This document shows positions 47,518-57,323 of a DNA stretch of 64,000 bases, piece after piece. Source of the DNA: Burkholderiaceae bacterium. GTDB lineage: Bacteria; Pseudomonadota; Gammaproteobacteria; Burkholderiales; Burkholderiaceae_C. Location of the stretch: positions 90,396 to 154,395 of the forward strand of contig JAKLLA010000010.1 of assembly GCA_023150375.1 (NCBI GenBank), written 5' to 3'. The notes below the pieces were generated by a model that saw only the letters and a program-made list of their open reading frames with translations, was not told the DNA's origin and made no database searches. How positions within the stretch are numbered: position 1 is the first letter of the stretch; every line of letters begins with the position of its first letter. Position numbers and translations under genes: made by a program.

Positions 47518-47555
47518 AGAACCCTGTCGTGCGGCCGCGCGGCCGCGCTCCTGCC

Positions 47556-47894
47556 ATGCACGCACCCGATTCCACCCTGTCCCCCACCGCGATGAACAAC
47601 GCCCTGTTGCAGTACTACGAGGCCATCGAGACCGCCAGCCACGAGATGCTGGAGGCCGCGCGCGTCGGCGACTGGGATCGGGTCGTCAAGCTCGAGGGCG
47701 CCTGCGCGGTGCTGATCTCGCAGCTCAAGCATGCCGCCGGCGACTATCGTCTGGGCAGCGAAGAGGCGCAGATCAAGTCCCGCATCATGCAGCGCATCCT
47801 GCTCAACGACGCCGAGATCCGTCACCTGGCCGAGCCCTGGCTGGAAGATCTGGACCAGATGCTGGCCGGCCAGCCGCGCAGCGCCCTGCACTGA
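47556..47894 (+). CDS. fliT: FliT-like flagellar export chaperone
   Basis: 112 residues from ATG 47556; an ATG at 47592 (MNNALLQYYEAIE) matches the usual FliT N-terminus better, and a GTG at 47529 is also in frame. Small, helical protein with the typical YYEAIETASHEMLEAARVGDWDRVVKLE start. FliT binds FliD and, in enterics, FlhDC. Ends 40 bases before the PilZ gene. Confidence 0.82.
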   Translation: MHAPDSTLSPTAMNNALLQYYEAIETASHEMLEAARVGDWDRVVKLEGACAVLISQLKHAAGDYRLGSEEAQIKSRIMQRILLNDAEIRHLAEPWLEDLDQMLAGQPRSALH

Positions 47895-47934
47895 ACGACC
47901 GACTGACGGAACCGAACCGTTCCCGGAGACTGCC

Positions 47935-48714
47935 ATGCTCAGCCCGACCCAGGCCGCGCCCCTGTCGGATTCCCCTGGCGGCGCCCTGCCCGGCGCGGGC
48001 CTCGCCAGCGAGGAGTTCCGTGTCGACTCGCCTGCCGAAGTGCATGCCCTGCTGCGCCAGTTCGTCGAGGGTGATGTGCCGCTGGCGCTGACCACGCCCG
48101 AGGGAACGCACTACAGCACCACGCTGTGGGCGGACGATCCTCAGCGCGGTGTGCTGGTGTTCTCCGCCGATCCGGGCGATCTGCGTGTGCACCGGCTGGT
48201 CGAGAGCGACGAGGTGGTGGCCGTGGGCTACCTGGATGCCGTGAAGCTGCAGTTCGATGTGCGCGGCCTGGTGCTGGTGCACGGCCGCGATGCCAGCGCG
48301 CTCAATGCCGAGTACCCGCAGGAACTGTTCCGCTTCCAGCGCCGTGGCGCCTTCCGGGTGCGTCCGCTCACCCACGCCCAGCCCACCGCGAAGGTGGCCC
48401 ATCCGCAGGTGCCCGGCGTGCTGCTGACGCTGCGCGTGCTGGATGTCAGCCACGGCGGTGCGGCGGTTTTCCTGCCCGACGACGTGCCGGCGCTGCCGCA
48501 GGGCAGCGTGCTGGCGGGCGTGCAACTCGAACTGGATGCCCAGACCCGACTGACCGTGGCGCTGCGGGTGGTGCACGTGGGCCCGTCGCTGCCGGGCAGC
48601 CGTGGGGTGCGGCTGGGCTGCGAACTGCTCGGCGTGGGCAGCGAGGGCACCCGGGCGCTGCAGCGCTACATCGACCAGACGCAGCGACGCCGGCGCAGCC
48701 TGATGGCGCTGTGA
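47935..48714 (+). CDS. ycgR: YcgR-like flagellar brake protein (PilZ domain)
   Basis: 259 residues. N-terminal YcgR domain (about 28-125) and C-terminal PilZ domain with both c-di-GMP binding motifs: RRGAFRV (R137, R141) and DVSHGGA (D170, S172, G175). When c-di-GMP is bound such proteins contact the motor and slow rotation. Its place after fliD-fliS-fliT fits this. Likely transcribed from the fliS promoter. Confidence 0.92.
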   Translation: MLSPTQAAPLSDSPGGALPGAGLASEEFRVDSPAEVHALLRQFVEGDVPLALTTPEGTHYSTTLWADDPQRGVLVFSADPGDLRVHRLVESDEVVAVGYLDAVKLQFDVRGLVLVHGRDASALNAEYPQELFRFQRRGAFRVRPLTHAQPTAKVAHPQVPGVLLTLRVLDVSHGGAAVFLPDDVPALPQGSVLAGVQLELDAQTRLTVALRVVHVGPSLPGSRGVRLGCELLGVGSEGTRALQRYIDQTQRRRRSLMAL

Positions 48715-48772
48715 ACCTGCGTCGATCGCGCCCCGGGCGGGGGTGACGACCGCAGCGAGGGCAGCGAGGGCA

Positions 48773-48796
48773 AGGGGCGGCCCGCGGGCTGCCCCT
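48773..48796. terminator. Hairpin between convergent ycgR and fliE
   Basis: AGGGGCGGCC and GGCTGCCCCT pair around a four-base loop (one G-T pair) in the 123-base gap where ycgR and fliE meet tail to tail. The symmetric stem could end transcription from both sides. No long T run. Confidence 0.55.
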
Positions 48797-48837
48797 CGGT
48801 CTGTCCGGCAGGTCCTGCCCGGGCGGTGTCGACCCTG

Positions 48838-49209
48838 TCAGACCTGCATGTTCATGATGTCGCTGTAGGCCTGCACCAGACGGTTGCGTACCTGCAGGGC
48901 GGCCTGGAAGCCGATCTGGGCGCGCTGCATGGCCACCATGGTCTGCTCGATGCTGACCGAAGGGTTGTCCAGCGCGACCTCGCGCTGCAGGCCCTGCGCG
49001 CTGAGCTGGGCCTGGCTGACGTTGCGCAGCGCCTGCGAGAAGGCCACCGAGAAGTCCTCGCCCTGGCCACTGCCCGACACCGCTGCGGCGCCGCGCTGCG
49101 GCGACAGGCCGGCCGCCGCGGCGTTCTCGCGCACCCGCTGGGCCACCTGCGGCATGCCCGCACGGGTGGCCGCGCTGGCAAAGTCGAAAGGTTTGAGCTT
49201 GACGTCCAT
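48838..49209 (-). CDS. fliE: FliE, flagellar hook-basal body complex protein
   Basis: 123 residues. C-terminal part is canonical: VSIEQTMVAMQRAQIGFQAALQVRNRLVQAYSDIMNMQV. It links the MS ring to the rod. Transcribed away from fliF; a TAGGAT hexamer on the minus strand (49256-49251) could be its -10. The N-terminal 60 residues are variable. Confidence 0.94.
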   Translation of the reverse strand: MDVKLKPFDFASAATRAGMPQVAQRVRENAAAAGLSPQRGAAAVSGSGQGEDFSVAFSQALRNVSQAQLSAQGLQREVALDNPSVSIEQTMVAMQRAQIGFQAALQVRNRLVQAYSDIMNMQV

Positions 49210-49331
49210 CCTGGCCTCTGGGTGGCGAACGGCATGACGCCACGACGCGCATCCTAGGCAAGCTGGCCGGCGACGAAGGCGCGAACTGCAGGCGCTTGGG
49301 CGAGTTGTTCGCCCCATGGCCGGGACGGGGG

Positions 49332-49344
49332 GCTTCGAATAATG
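49332..49344 (+). promoter_or_regulatory. Class II promoter -10 region of fliF operon
   Basis: GCTTCGAATAATG contains AATAAT (49338-49343) as a -10 box. The same 13 bases occur before fliL (56502-56514). No matching -35 is seen, as expected when an activator (FlhD4C2) is needed. About 59 bases before fliF. Confidence 0.6.
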
Positions 49345-49402
49345 CCGTTCGAGGACTCTGTCTGCGCCGGTGCGCCTGCCCGGCCGCTGCCGCCATCTGG
49401 AC

Positions 49403-51127
49403 ATGGACAACGCCACCCTGCAACCGCTCACGGCCAACACGGCCGCTGCCGATGCGCCGCCGCCGGGCTTCCTGGCCCGGCTGGCCGCACTGCCCCTGCC
49501 GCGCAAGCTGCTGCTGGGCGGTGGCGTGCTGGCCCTGCTGGCGCTGCTGGTCGCGGCGGTGGCGATGAACACCCGCACCGACTACAAGGTGCTGTTCGCC
49601 AACCTGTCGGACAAGGACGGCGGTGCGATCGTCGCCCAGCTGGCGCAGATGAACGTGCCCTACCGCTACAGCGAGGGCGGCGGCGCGGTGCTGGTGCCGG
49701 CCGAGCAGGTGCACGACGTGCGCCTGAAGCTCGCGCAGGCCGGGCTGCCGAAGGGCTCGGTGGTCGGCTTCGAGCTGATGGACAACGCCCGCTTCGGTAC
49801 CACCCAGTTCCAGGAGCGGCTGAACTTCCAGCGCGGCCTGGAGGGCGAGCTGGTGCGCTCGATCACCGCGCTGGCGGCGGTCGAGGCCGCGCGTGTGCAC
49901 CTGGCACTGCCGAACCAGAACGGCTTCTTCCGCGACCAGCAGAAGCCCAGCGCCTCGGTGCTGCTGACGCTGCGCGCCGGCCGTTCGCTGGATCGTGCGC
50001 AGATCGCCGGCATCGTGCACCTGGTCTCGGCCAGCGTGCCCGAAATGAATCCCAAGGCAGTCAGCGTGCTGGACCAGACCGGTGCGCTGCTGTCGGGTCC
50101 GCCCGAGGGCATGGCCGGGCTGTCCGGCCCGAACGGCATGGACGCGCAGCAGCTGCAGTACGTGCACCAGATCGAGGCGCTTTACACGAAGCGCATCCTC
50201 GACATCCTCGAGCCGGTGGTGGGGCGCGACAACCTGCGCGCCCAGGTGAGCGCGGAGGTCGACTTCTCGCAGAGCGAATCGACCTCCGAGGAGTTCCGTC
50301 CCAACCAGGGCGGCGAGCCGGCCGCGGTGCGCAGCGCGCAGAGCTCCGAGTCCGGCACGGCCGGCCAGGCGCTCCCCAGCGGCGTGCCCGGAGCCATGAC
50401 CAACCAGCCTCCGCTGCCGGCCAGTGCGCCCATCGCCGGCCAGGCGCAGGCGATGCAGCCGGCCCAGGCCGGCGGTGCCGGCGGCACGACGCGGCGCGAA
50501 TCGGTGACCAACTACGAGGTCGACAAGACCGTCCGGGTGACCCGGGGTGCCACCGGCACGGTCAAGCGCCTCAGCGCGGCCGTGGTGGTCAACCACCGCA
50601 GCAGCCTGGACAAGAAGGGCAACGCCCAGACCGTGCCGCTGTCGCAGGAGGAGATCGACAAGCTGACCGCGCTGGTGCAGGAAACGGTGGGCTTCAGCAA
50701 GGACCGGGGCGACTCGGTGCGGGTGATCAACGCGCCCTTCCAGGCCGACAAGCCGGCCGAGGACGGCACGCCGCTGTGGCAGCAGCCCGAGCTGCAGGAA
50801 ACCCTGCGCCAGCTGGCCTGGCCCATCGGGCTGGCGCTGACGGCGCTGATCATCGTCTTCGGCGCGATCCGCCCGGTGCTGCGCGAGGCCGCGCCGAAGG
50901 AGCCGCCCAAGCTGCTCGACGAGGTGGTGGACGATGCGCAGGAGCTGCCCGCGCTGGTCGATGGCCGCGAAGGCGTCGGGCCGGACGGCGAGGTCGCGGC
51001 GCTGGCCGGACCGCAGGGGGGCGATCCGCTGCAGCGCCGCATCGACGAGGCCAAGCGCCTGGCCAAGGACAACCCTGCCGCGGTGGCCAACATCGTGCGC
51101 GGCTGGGTGAACCGCGAGGCGGCCTGA
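49403..51127 (+). CDS. fliF: FliF, flagellar MS-ring protein
   Basis: 574 residues from MDNATLQPL (frame open upstream to 49370). Membrane helices near both ends (about 36-55 and 463-483), ring-building YscJ-like domains in the periplasm (DYKVLFANLSDKDGGAIVAQL, VARVHLALP-type segment AARVHLALPNQNGF) and a cytoplasmic C-terminus (DPLQRRIDEAKRLAKDNPAAVANIVRGWV) that binds FliG. First gene of fliFGHIJK. Confidence 0.96.
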   Translation: MDNATLQPLTANTAAADAPPPGFLARLAALPLPRKLLLGGGVLALLALLVAAVAMNTRTDYKVLFANLSDKDGGAIVAQLAQMNVPYRYSEGGGAVLVPAEQVHDVRLKLAQAGLPKGSVVGFELMDNARFGTTQFQERLNFQRGLEGELVRSITALAAVEAARVHLALPNQNGFFRDQQKPSASVLLTLRAGRSLDRAQIAGIVHLVSASVPEMNPKAVSVLDQTGALLSGPPEGMAGLSGPNGMDAQQLQYVHQIEALYTKRILDILEPVVGRDNLRAQVSAEVDFSQSESTSEEFRPNQGGEPAAVRSAQSSESGTAGQALPSGVPGAMTNQPPLPASAPIAGQAQAMQPAQAGGAGGTTRRESVTNYEVDKTVRVTRGATGTVKRLSAAVVVNHRSSLDKKGNAQTVPLSQEEIDKLTALVQETVGFSKDRGDSVRVINAPFQADKPAEDGTPLWQQPELQETLRQLAWPIGLALTALIIVFGAIRPVLREAAPKEPPKLLDEVVDDAQELPALVDGREGVGPDGEVAALAGPQGGDPLQRRIDEAKRLAKDNPAAVANIVRGWVNREAA

Positions 51128-51161
51128 CGGCTCGCCGCCGCACGCCGACGGAAACACGACC

Positions 51162-52157
51162 ATGGACGAACAAGGCCTGGAAGACGCCGCCATCCTGCTG
51201 ATGTCACTCGGCGAGGAAGAGGCGGCCGAGGTGTTCAAGCACCTCACGCCCAAGGAGGTGCAGCGCCTGGGTGAAACCATCGCGCGCATGAAGAGCGTGC
51301 CGCGCGAGCGTTTCGACGGCGTGCTCGAGCGCTTCCACGAGCAGGCCGAGGCGCACAGCATGCTCGTCAACGACACCGACGAGTACGTCAAGAACGTGCT
51401 GCGCAAGGCCCTCGGCGAGGACAAGGCCAACCTGCTGATCGACCGCATCCTGCAGGGCAGCGACATCACCGGCATCGAGAGCCTGAAGTGGATGGACGCC
51501 GGCTCGATCGCCGAGCTGCTGCGCGCCGAGCATCCGCAGATCGTGGCCGCCATCCTGGTGCACCTGGAGTTCGACCAGGTCGCCGACGTGCTCAAGCAGA
51601 TGCCCGATCGGGTGCGCAACGAGGTGATGGTGCGCATCGCCACGCTCGACGGCATCCAGCCCTCGGCGCTGAAGGACCTCAACGATGTGCTGTCGAAGGT
51701 GCTGGCCGGCGGCGACCGCATGCGCAAGTCCTCGCTGGGCGGCGCCAAGCCGGCCGCGGAGATCATCAACATGATGGGCTCGGCCCTCGAGGCTTCGGTG
51801 CTGGACTACATCCGCGAGGCGGACATGGACCTGGCACAGAAGATCATGGACAACATGTTCACCTTCGACGACGTCATCAAGATCGACGACAAGGGCATCC
51901 AGGCCATGCTCAAGGAGGTGCAGAGCGAGTCGCTGGTCATCGCGCTCAAGGGCGCGACGCAGGAGCTGCGCGAGAAGATCTTCAAGAACATGTCCAGCCG
52001 GGCGGCCGAGACGCTCAAGGAAGACCTGGATTCGCGCGGTCCGGTGCGCGTGTCGGACGTGGAGACCGAACAGAAGGAAATGCTGAAGATCGTGCGCCGT
52101 CTGGCCGACGAGGGCACGATCGTGCTGGGCGGAGGCGGCGATGACCAGTTCCTCTGA
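51162..52157 (+). CDS. fliG: FliG, flagellar motor switch protein
   Basis: 331 residues. N-terminal FliF-binding domain, middle domain with EHPQIVAAILVHL (the EHPQ motif that meets FliM) and C-terminal torque domain with charged helices (FTFDDVIKIDDKGIQAMLKEV, SRAAETLKEDLDSRGPVR). It is the rotor part facing MotA. Overlaps fliH by 17 bases. Confidence 0.97.
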   Translation: MDEQGLEDAAILLMSLGEEEAAEVFKHLTPKEVQRLGETIARMKSVPRERFDGVLERFHEQAEAHSMLVNDTDEYVKNVLRKALGEDKANLLIDRILQGSDITGIESLKWMDAGSIAELLRAEHPQIVAAILVHLEFDQVADVLKQMPDRVRNEVMVRIATLDGIQPSALKDLNDVLSKVLAGGDRMRKSSLGGAKPAAEIINMMGSALEASVLDYIREADMDLAQKIMDNMFTFDDVIKIDDKGIQAMLKEVQSESLVIALKGATQELREKIFKNMSSRAAETLKEDLDSRGPVRVSDVETEQKEMLKIVRRLADEGTIVLGGGGDDQFL

Positions 52158-52941
52158 CCGCGGCGGCGAGCGCCGTCCGCCCGGGCTGTACAGTCGCTTC
52201 ATCCCGCGCGAGGAACTCGCCGGCTTCGCCAGCTGGCAGCCCGGCAGCTTCGGCGACGATCCTGCCCGCAAGCCACGCACCGCCCCACCGGCGCCCGACC
52301 CGGAGTTGCTGCGCCGCCAGGCCGAGGCCGCCGAGCGCGAGCGCGCCCGGCGTGCCGCCGAGGCAGCGGCGCAGGCCGAGGCCGACCGCATCGCCGCCCT
52401 CGAGGCGGCGCGCCGGCAGGGCTATCAGGACGGCTACCGCGACGGCACGAGTGCGCTGGAGGCCTTCAAGAGCACCTTCGCGGCGCAGACCGGCAGCCAG
52501 GTGGCCAGCGTGGTGCAGCGCCTGCACGAGCAGCTCGACGCCCTCGAGCAGGACCTGGCGCAGCGGGTGGCCGGCATCGCGCTGGAGATCGCCCGCCAGG
52601 CGCTGCGCAGCGAACTGCGCCAGCGCCCCGAGACGGTGGTGGCGGCCGCCCAGGAGGCGCTGGGCCTGCTGCTGCGCTCGGCCCGCCAGGCCACGCTGCG
52701 GGTGCATCCGGACGACCACGCGCTGGTGGCGCAGGGCTGCGCCGACCTGCTGGCCGCCCGGGGCGTGCAGCTGGTGGCCGATGCGGCCATCGAGGCCGGC
52801 GGCTGCCTGCTCGAGTCGGACATCGGCACGGTCGATGCGCAGCTGGCCACGCGCTGGCGCCGCGCCGCGGCGGCCATCGGGCGCGACGACGACTGGCAGC
52901 GCAGCGATGCCGCGCTGGCGCCGGAGGTGCGTCCCTCATGA
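52141..52941 (+). CDS. fliH: FliH, regulator of the flagellar export ATPase
   Basis: 266 residues. N-terminal [20 protein letters not shown] (the part that reaches the export gate), a long Ala/Arg/Glu coiled coil (about 55-105) with GYQDGYRDG in the repeat region, then the V-ATPase E-like C-terminal domain ([39 protein letters not shown]). Its dimer holds FliI. Overlaps fliG and, by ATGA, fliI. Confidence 0.93.
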   Translation: MTSSSDRGGERRPPGLYSRFIPREELAGFASWQPGSFGDDPARKPRTAPPAPDPELLRRQAEAAERERARRAAEAAAQAEADRIAALEAARRQGYQDGYRDGTSALEAFKSTFAAQTGSQVASVVQRLHEQLDALEQDLAQRVAGIALEIARQALRSELRQRPETVVAAAQEALGLLLRSARQATLRVHPDDHALVAQGCADLLAARGVQLVADAAIEAGGCLLESDIGTVDAQLATRWRRAAAAIGRDDDWQRSDAALAPEVRPS

Positions 52942-54344
52942 GCCAGGAGCCTGGTCTGCAGCGCTGGAGCGCCTACCTCGAGGCCCTGCACGATTTTGCG
53001 GCAGCGCCCTTGCCGCTGGCCTCGCAGGGCACGCTGGTGCGGGTGTCCGGCCTGGTGCTCGAGGCTGCCGGTGTGCGCGCGCCGGTGGGCTCGCTCTGCC
53101 AGATCGAGCTGCCCCAGCAGGCGCCGGTGAGCGCGGAGGTGGTCGGCTTCTCCGGCGACCGGGCCTTCCTGATGCCCACCGGCGAGGTGCACGGGTTGGT
53201 CAGCGGGGCGCGGGTGCTGCCCTGCGAGACGCCGGTGCAGCCGCCGCAGCTGGGCGGCAGTGCGCATCCCTGGCGGCGCAGCGAAGACCGCTCGCGCCAC
53301 CTGCCGGTCGGCGCCGGGCTGCTCGGCCGGGTGGTCGATGCCGAGGGCCGGCCGCTGGACCGGCTCGGGCCGCTGCGGGACGTGCATCCCGAGCCGCTGG
53401 TGCGCCGTCCGATCAATGCCATGGAGCGCGCCCCGGTGCGCCAGCCGCTGGACACCGGGGTGCGCGCGATCAACGCCCTGCTGACGGTGGGACGCGGCCA
53501 GCGCCTGGGCCTGTTCGCCGGCACCGGCGTGGGCAAGTCGGTGCTGCTGGGCATGATGGCGCGCTACACCGAGGCCGACGTGATCGTGGTCGGCCTGATC
53601 GGCGAGCGCGGCCGCGAGGTCAAGGAGTTCATCGAGGACATCCTCGGCGAGGAGGGCCTGCGCCGCTCGGTGGTGGTGGCCGCGCCGGCCGATGCGCCGC
53701 CGCTCACGCGCATGCAGGGCGCCACCTATGCGACCTCGATCGCCGAGCATTTCCGCGACCAGGGCCTGGACGTGCTGCTGCTGATGGATTCGCTGACCCG
53801 CTACGCGATGGCGCAGCGCGAGATCGCGCTGGCCATCGGCGAGCCGCCGGCCACCAAGGGCTATCCGCCGTCCTGCTTCGCCCGGCTGCCGCAGCTGGTC
53901 GAGCGCAGCGGCAACGGCCTGGAGGGGCAGGGTTCGATCACCGCCTTCTACACCGTGCTGTCCGAGGGCGACGACCAGCAGGATCCCATCGCCGACGCAG
54001 CCCGCGGCATCCTGGACGGCCACATCGTGCTCAGCCGCGAGCTGGCCGAGGCCGGGCACTATCCCGCCATCGACATCGAGAAGTCCATCTCGCGGGTGAT
54101 GGCCAACGTCGCGCCGCGCCCGCACCTCGAGGCGGCCCGGCGCATGCGCCAGCTGCTGGCACGCGTCAACAAGGCCCGCGACCTGATCCAGATCGGCGCC
54201 TACGCGCCCGGGCACGATGCCGAGCTCGATGCGGCCGTGCGTTCCCAGCCCGCCATGCGCTCGCTGCTGCAGCAGGACACCTGGACGCGCGCCACCCTGC
54301 CCGAGAGCGTGCAGCAGCTGCGCCAGCTGCTCGACAAGGCCTGA
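52938..54344 (+). CDS. fliI: FliI, flagellum-specific ATP synthase-like export ATPase
   Basis: 468 residues. Walker A AGTGVGKS (194-201), catalytic Glu region [14 protein letters not shown], Walker [21 protein letters not shown], and the F1-beta-like [19 protein letters not shown] segment. The hexamer helps unload chaperones and substrates at the export gate. Coupled to fliH. Confidence 0.97.
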   Translation: MSQEPGLQRWSAYLEALHDFAAAPLPLASQGTLVRVSGLVLEAAGVRAPVGSLCQIELPQQAPVSAEVVGFSGDRAFLMPTGEVHGLVSGARVLPCETPVQPPQLGGSAHPWRRSEDRSRHLPVGAGLLGRVVDAEGRPLDRLGPLRDVHPEPLVRRPINAMERAPVRQPLDTGVRAINALLTVGRGQRLGLFAGTGVGKSVLLGMMARYTEADVIVVGLIGERGREVKEFIEDILGEEGLRRSVVVAAPADAPPLTRMQGATYATSIAEHFRDQGLDVLLLMDSLTRYAMAQREIALAIGEPPATKGYPPSCFARLPQLVERSGNGLEGQGSITAFYTVLSEGDDQQDPIADAARGILDGHIVLSRELAEAGHYPAIDIEKSISRVMANVAPRPHLEAARRMRQLLARVNKARDLIQIGAYAPGHDAELDAAVRSQPAMRSLLQQDTWTRATLPESVQQLRQLLDKA

Positions 54345-54353
54345 CGACACACC

Positions 54354-54839
54354 ATGCACCATCCCAGCCTCCAGCCCCTGCAGCTGCTGCTCGAGCAGGC
54401 CGAACGCGAGCGTGACGAGGCCCGGGCCCGCCAGGGCCGCGCCGAAGCGGCTCTGGCCAGTGCCGAGCGGCAGCAGCAGCAGCTGTCGGACTATCGCCAG
54501 GAATGCGAGACGCGCTGGACCGAGCAGTTCCGCCAGGGCGTGGCGGTGACGCTGCTGCAGTGCTACCACGACTTCGTCGGCCGGCTGCACGGTGCGGTGG
54601 ACCAGCAGGCCCAGCAGATCCAGCGCCTGCGGCAGGACCGTGAGCGTGCGGCCGGGCAGACCCTGGCGGCCGAACTGCGCGTGGCCGCAGTGCGCAAGCT
54701 GATCGAGCGGCGCAGCCAGGCCCTGCTGCTCGGTGCGGCCAAGCGCGAACAGAAGCAGATGGACGAGATGGCCGCACGCGCCGGCCAGCGGCGCCTGGCC
54801 GAGGTGGCCGGCGCCGAGAGCGGCCTGGCCAGCCTCTAG
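54354..54839 (+). CDS. fliJ: FliJ, flagellar export stalk protein
   Basis: 161 residues, almost entirely a two-helix coiled coil rich in Gln, Arg and Ala (LEQAERERDEARARQGRAEAAL, QRLRQDRERA). It is the central stalk in the FliI ring, like the gamma subunit of F1. Identified by shape, size and place rather than by strict sequence motifs. Confidence 0.9.
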   Translation: MHHPSLQPLQLLLEQAERERDEARARQGRAEAALASAERQQQQLSDYRQECETRWTEQFRQGVAVTLLQCYHDFVGRLHGAVDQQAQQIQRLRQDRERAAGQTLAAELRVAAVRKLIERRSQALLLGAAKREQKQMDEMAARAGQRRLAEVAGAESGLASL

Positions 54840-54907
54840 CCTCTGACCGAAGACCCGCCGCCTGGCGCACCGATCCGCACGACCGCCCGAACCTGGAGCC
54901 CGACACG

Positions 54908-56365
54908 ATGGCCCTGACCGCTTCGACCCTGGTGCAGGAGACTGCCCGCGCCGACCGTGCCGCCCTGTCCGCGGGGCGTACCGGCCCGGCCGGCGGTGCG
55001 GCCGACGCCTTCGCGCAGATGCTGCAGTCTCGGGTCGGCCCGCAAGGTGCCGAGGCCGCTGGCACAGGGCCTTCGGCCGCTGTCCCGATGCCGCAGCCTG
55101 CTGCCACGCCCCCGGCCCCATCGGCAACGCTGTCGGCAGACCGGCCGCGCCCTGCGGCGTCCACTGCGCAGGGCGCTTCGACGGGCGAGGGCGCGACGAC
55201 CGCTGCCGACACCGCGGCCGAGGCGCCTCGGGCCGGCAGCGCGGCGGCTCGCGCTGCAGCGCGTCCGGGCCGGGGCTCTGCGGCAGGCGCAACGGCGACC
55301 GCAGGCGACGAGGCCGTGGGCGATGCGCGCGGCGAGGGCGGGCCTGCGCCGCAGACCGCCGTTCCGACCGGCGCGGACAGCCTGGCGCAGTGGTTGATGC
55401 AGATCGGCGTGATCCCGGCGTTGGCGGTGGCTGCACCTCCCGCGTCGGGCGGGGCGGCCGGCGGGGGCGAGCCGGTGCCGACGTCCGACGAGCCGGCACT
55501 GGCCCTGCTGGCAGGGGGGCGGCCGACCGTCTTCCGCCGACCCGGCGACGATGCCATGGCCATGAGCCTGGGTCGTGCCGTGGCGGATGCGGCCGATGGG
55601 CGGGGAGGACCCGTGGCGCCGGATTCACGTGAGCCGGGTGCCGGCGTGGCGTTCGAGCCGAGCCGTTCGATCGACGCGGCCGTCGCGCCGCCCGCGTCCG
55701 CGCTGCCGGCCGAACGCTTCGGGGAACTGCTGCTCGAGCAGGGGGGAGGCCTGGCTGGGCCCGAGACTGCTCCGACGCTCGAGGCGGCGGGGCTGGCAGC
55801 CTGGTCGGCTGCGCCGACCACCAGCCCGGCCGCTTCGACCGCCACGCCGACGGTGGTCGAGGCGACCCTGTCGCAACCCTTCGACGATCCCGAGGCCCGG
55901 GCGGAACTGCTGCTGCAGGTCGGGCGCTTCGTGCGCGAGGGCATCGGCGAGGCGCGCCTGCACCTCAATCCGGCCGAGATGGGCCCGATCCAGATCCACA
56001 TCGCGATGGATGGCCAGGCCGCGCGGATCGACTTCGTGGCGGCCCAGGCCGCCACCCGGGAGCTGCTGCAGTCCAGCCTGGCGGCCCTGGCCGAATCGCT
56101 CGGGGCCGATGGTCTGACCCTGGTGGACAGCCAGGTGCACGCCGAGATGCCGCGCAGCGATGCGGCGGGTGCGCAGACGTCTTCCTCCGGCGGCTCCGGC
56201 TTCGGCCGTGGCGGGCCGGGCGACGACCGCGGCCGTTCGGCGCCGCCGCCGTCCGCCGGCCCGGCGGCCCGCGGTACGGGGGCCTCGGAAGGGCCGGTGG
56301 CCGCGTCGTCGTCAGTCCGTTCGGCCGCTTCGTCCGGTGCCCCGGCGCTCGACCTGTACGCCTGA
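54908..56365 (+). CDS. fliK: FliK, flagellar hook-length control protein
   Basis: 485 residues. The first 320 are low-complexity Ala/Gly/Pro/Thr sequence, the usual extended ruler region. The conserved substrate-switch domain lies at about 325-420 (EARLHLNPAEMGPIQIHIAMDGQAARIDFVAAQAATRELL). A Gly/Ser-rich tail follows. It measures the hook and switches export to filament proteins. Last gene before the terminator at 56459. Confidence 0.94.
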   Translation: MALTASTLVQETARADRAALSAGRTGPAGGAADAFAQMLQSRVGPQGAEAAGTGPSAAVPMPQPAATPPAPSATLSADRPRPAASTAQGASTGEGATTAADTAAEAPRAGSAAARAAARPGRGSAAGATATAGDEAVGDARGEGGPAPQTAVPTGADSLAQWLMQIGVIPALAVAAPPASGGAAGGGEPVPTSDEPALALLAGGRPTVFRRPGDDAMAMSLGRAVADAADGRGGPVAPDSREPGAGVAFEPSRSIDAAVAPPASALPAERFGELLLEQGGGLAGPETAPTLEAAGLAAWSAAPTTSPAASTATPTVVEATLSQPFDDPEARAELLLQVGRFVREGIGEARLHLNPAEMGPIQIHIAMDGQAARIDFVAAQAATRELLQSSLAALAESLGADGLTLVDSQVHAEMPRSDAAGAQTSSSGGSGFGRGGPGDDRGRSAPPPSAGPAARGTGASEGPVAASSSVRSAASSGAPALDLYA

Positions 56366-56458
56366 TCGGGGCGGATACCGCCCGTCGCGCCGGCGGGGCT
56401 CCCGGGCGCCGGCCGGGGGCACCGAGGCTGCCTTTCCGTCCGACGCAAGGTCCGGTCT

Positions 56459-56480
56459 GCCGGGCCTCTGCCCGGCTTTT
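56459..56480 (+). terminator. Intrinsic terminator of the fliFGHIJK operon
   Basis: GCCGGGC-CTCT-GCCCGGC followed by TTTT: a 7-bp GC stem with four-base loop and T run, 93 bases after fliK. It sits just before the fliL promoter region, so fliL starts a new transcription unit. Confidence 0.88.
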
Positions 56481-56501
56481 CCTGCCTTCGCCAGGCGGTC
56501 C

Positions 56502-56514
56502 GCTTCGAATAATG
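56502..56514 (+). promoter_or_regulatory. Class II promoter -10 region of fliLMNOPQR
   Basis: GCTTCGAATAATG is identical to the sequence before fliF and contains AATAAT as a -10 box. It lies between the fliK terminator and fliL, 92 bases before the fliL ATG. Activation by FlhD4C2 is inferred. Confidence 0.6.
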
Positions 56515-56605
56515 GGCTCCAGTGGTGTCGCGCGGTCTGCAGGGCCGTTGCGACGCAGTCCGCCGCCGAGGTCGGCAGCGGGCGATCGTTCCGCAGGAGT
56601 TCCCG

Positions 56606-57214
56606 ATGTCCGCTGCTGCCGCCGCCCCGGCGGGTGATGCACCCGCCAAGAAGGGTTCGAAGAAGCTCGTGATCGTTCTGGTCGCCGTGCTGCTGCTCGT
56701 GCTGGCCGGCGGCGGTGCGGCCTTCTTCCTGATGAAGAAGAATGCGGCCGCCGAAGAGGGCGACGAGGCCGCCCTGGAGGAGGGCTCGGCCAAGTCGGCC
56801 GCCCACGCGCCTGCGCCCAAGCCGCCGCAACGCAAGCCCGGCACGCCGCCGACCTACGTGCCGCTGGACCCTTTCGTGGTGAACCTGGCCGATCGGGATC
56901 AGGACCGCTATGCCCAGATCGGCATGACGCTGGAGGTGGACGATGCCAAGTTCGCCGACGAGATGAAGGCCTACATGCCGGCGATCCGCAACGGCATCCT
57001 GATGATCCTGGCGCACAAGACCGCCGCCGAGCTGCTCGAACGCGAGGGCAAGGAAAAGCTGGCCGAGGAGGTGATGCGCGAGGCGGTGCGGCCGATGGGC
57101 ATCGAGATCGACGCCGAGGACGAGCAGGCCGAGCCGGGGCGGAAGAAGCGTCGCCGCGCGCCGGTCTACAACCCGGTCCAGCACGTGCACTTCTCGAGCT
57201 TCATCATTCAATGA
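56606..57214 (+). CDS. fliL: FliL, flagellar basal body-associated protein
   Basis: 202 residues from MSAAAAAP behind GCAGGAG (frame open upstream). Cytoplasmic Lys-rich tail, membrane helix (about 21-42), then a stomatin-like periplasmic domain (YVPLDPFVVNLADRDQDRYAQIGMTLEV). It supports the stators. An insert with GRKKRRRAP lies near the C-terminus, which ends in VQHVHFSSFIIQ. Confidence 0.94.
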   Translation: MSAAAAAPAGDAPAKKGSKKLVIVLVAVLLLVLAGGGAAFFLMKKNAAAEEGDEAALEEGSAKSAAHAPAPKPPQRKPGTPPTYVPLDPFVVNLADRDQDRYAQIGMTLEVDDAKFADEMKAYMPAIRNGILMILAHKTAAELLEREGKEKLAEEVMREAVRPMGIEIDAEDEQAEPGRKKRRRAPVYNPVQHVHFSSFIIQ

Positions 57215-57323
57215 CGCCCCCCTCCGTTGCGGCCGACGCTGCTCTCCGGAGCGACGCAGGTGGACCGGCGCGGCCGGATCCAGGGCGTCCTCTGGCGGAC
57301 CGCGTCCTTTCGGCACCCGCGCC

